A stretch of 5,176 nucleotides of DNA from Desulfurococcales archaeon (GTDB taxonomy: Archaea; Thermoproteota; Thermoprotei_A; Sulfolobales; Desulfurococcaceae), in assembly GCA_027083045.1 (NCBI GenBank), contig JALWQP010000085.1, forward strand, positions 1-5,176, written 5' to 3'. Positions 4,095-5,176 of the stretch are shown here, one piece after another (the first letter of the stretch is position 1; the number at the start of each line of letters is the position of its first letter). A program made the translations under genes and the position numbers. The notes beneath the pieces are model-generated. The model made no database searches, was not told the DNA's origin, and was given only the letters and a program-made list of their open reading frames with translations.

Positions 4095-4799
4095 ATGTAT
4101 CCTCGTGACCTTACATGGATTAGGCTTAAAGAGTACATCGATAATGATAGAGGTCCTCTCGTGATTCCTATAGGTTCGCTTGAAGGGCATGGTGCTCATC
4201 TTCCTATAGATACTGATGCTCTTATAGCTAGTTTTATAGCTGCTGAGCTTGCTAGAAGAAACGAATGGATATCACTTCCACCAATAACCTATACTATAGC
4301 TGTCCCGGTAAGACCAGGAAACGTGTATATTGAGCCAGAAGTTTTCGGAGCCTACCTGCTCTCCATAATTAAGCATTTTGTAGAGTTCGGGCAGAAGAAG
4401 TTTATTCTAGTTCTAGGACATGGTGGACCAGATATTAAAAACACGATAATTAGAGTATGTGATAGTTTATGTAAAGAACATAAGGTATCCATAGTAGCAT
4501 TCCACATAGCCTACGTTCTCAACAAGCTAGGTCTAGTAGATACGTCTAGAGATAAACATGCAGGTATGTGGGAGACCAGCATAGTAATGGCAATAGATAA
4601 CAACTTAGTTGGCGACCTAAGTATTTACAAAGGAGTTGACCCTAGAAAATATGGTGTCGTGGGAGACCCACTACAGGCATCCTACGAAACAGGTTATAGG
4701 TATATTGAAGCAGTAATTAATTACATAGAGGGCTTTGCTAAGAGCCTTCAATTTAGAGGATGTTATTACAATTGGCTGTCGAATACCATTATACCTTAA
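4095..4799 (+). CDS. Creatininase-family metal-dependent amidohydrolase
   Basis: The product has 234 residues, the usual length for compact archaeal members. Near the N-terminus IPIGSLEGHGAHLPIDTD matches the family signature GSxEqHGpHLPxxtD and supplies E30, H32 and D41, aligned with the metal ligands of bacterial creatininase. H109 in LVLGHGG is the next ligand, and KHAGMWETS (H155, E160) is the family's late H-AG-ETS motif. The canonical NGHGGN reads LGHGGP here, so both asparagines are replaced. The fold is expected to be a cytosolic alpha/beta, dinuclear-metal hydrolase of C-N bonds. Members include creatinine amidohydrolase, the archaeal ArfB deformylase of riboflavin/F420 synthesis, and MftE. 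The substrate cannot be chosen from sequence; ArfB-like is a guess. It is flanked by minus-strand sequence on both sides and stands alone. Its G+C is low (37% over 4201-4260). Confidence 0.88.
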   Translation: MYPRDLTWIRLKEYIDNDRGPLVIPIGSLEGHGAHLPIDTDALIASFIAAELARRNEWISLPPITYTIAVPVRPGNVYIEPEVFGAYLLSIIKHFVEFGQKKFILVLGHGGPDIKNTIIRVCDSLCKEHKVSIVAFHIAYVLNKLGLVDTSRDKHAGMWETSIVMAIDNNLVGDLSIYKGVDPRKYGVVGDPLQASYETGYRYIEAVINYIEGFAKSLQFRGCYYNWLSNTIIP

Positions 4800-4922
4800 T
4801 ACATAACATAATTTAAGTCAACTTACATTAGCTCAATCTTCATAACAATTATTTAATTAAAGAGTTTCGAGGGCTTAATACATCTACTGAGACTATAGAT
4901 AGGATTTTGGTTGCAGGAATCG
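4800..4922. other. AT-rich convergent intergenic region
   Basis: This lies between two convergent genes. It contains T-rich stretches on both strands that could end transcription, and the last codons of the alternative minus-strand frame ending at TAA 4851-4853. No hairpin or other gene is evident. Confidence 0.35.
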
Positions 4923-5176
4923 TTAATGCGATGTAGTGTAGGCTAGGGTCTCTAGTCTCTGTGAATATTGCTCTATATTTTCTATATCCAAGTTTCTTAA
5001 TGCCTTTGCTAATTTCTCTAGGGTATCTCCTATCTTTATCAGTTTATCTTTACTGATAGTATATCCTTGGTGCATGCTTGCTAGTAGGTCGTGAAGAGAT
5101 GCAACCGCGTTTACAACCATTCTAGTCCAGTCATCACTACCGGATAATTTGTTTAGAGTTTGCGCAACAAGTATTG
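4923..5176 (-). CDS. C-terminal part of an unidentified helical protein (5' end outside window)
   Basis: The frame is open from the right edge to a TAA at 4923-4925, giving the last 83 residues. A Met at 5120 is internal, because the frame continues upstream without a stop. The segment is strongly helical and soluble-looking. One helix is VVNAVASLHDLLASMHQG, and after a short SKD turn comes an amphipathic LIKIGDTLEKLAKALRNL, then a charged helix DIENIEQYSQRLETLA. I recognise no motif. It is convergent with the creatininase-family gene, with a 123-nt gap. A second minus-strand frame overlaps it and continues about 65 nt past its stop, so a frameshift near the 3' end is possible. Confidence 0.6.
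   Translation of the reverse strand, partial: ILVAQTLNKLSGSDDWTRMVVNAVASLHDLLASMHQGYTISKDKLIKIGDTLEKLAKALRNLDIENIEQYSQRLETLAYTTSH

Noticed and set aside
4092..4097. Single ATTATG half-sites (also 3445-3450, 1942-1947; CATAAT at 4807-4812)
   Set aside because: None has the partner arm at the 9-nt spacing, so they are not copies of the paired operator.
1..5176. CRISPR array or insertion-sequence ends
   Set aside because: No regularly spaced repeats, transposase-like frame or terminal inverted repeats are visible.

Overview
The window looks like a stretch of a hyperthermophilic crenarchaeote (Thermoproteota, probably Desulfurococcales-like; the genus cannot be fixed). The signs are a tRNA-Tyr with the archaeal C1-G72 pair, a bulge-helix-bulge intron and an encoded CCA; a TRAX/translin-family protein; an AbrB-type regulator; a HEPN/minimal-nucleotidyltransferase pair; TATA-type promoters; and AGG/AGA/ATA-rich codon use.

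Layout, left to right. Positions 1-727 (minus) hold a translin-family gene whose 3' end runs off the left edge. It is divergent from an intron-containing tRNA-Tyr (807-964, plus). A small predicted membrane protein follows at 1156-1542 (plus), directly behind an in-frame mini-ORF. Convergent to it is a start-less, probably truncated reading frame (1562-1906, minus). Next comes the most interesting block, all on the minus strand: a three-unit AbrB-like protein (2969-3418), then a HEPN protein (2519-2908) and a nucleotidyltransferase (1917-2522) joined by a 4-nt ATGA overlap. Between the AbrB gene and the HEPN/NTase pair lie two identical dyads, ATTATG-N9-CATAAT, 32 bp apart and bracketing the likely TATA box. 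The NTase has an extra C-terminal domain of about 85 residues whose predicted strand/helix order resembles a ferredoxin-like (Cas2/PaaX-C type) fold.

Positions 3419-4094 are an AT-rich gap holding a small gene with one apparent frameshift (3559-3742, minus). A creatininase-family amidohydrolase follows (4095-4799, plus), then the 3' end of an unidentified helical protein entering from the right edge (4923-5176, minus).

The working idea is that 1917-3418 is a self-controlled HEPN/NTase (toxin-antitoxin or defence-like) cassette. The AbrB-like protein is the obvious candidate to bind the paired dyads. The NTase may have gained a nucleic-acid- or protein-binding module. The base composition is patchy and broken reading frames lie at both sides of this block, which fits insertion and decay in an accessory region. 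This is inferred from sequence alone; no search was run.
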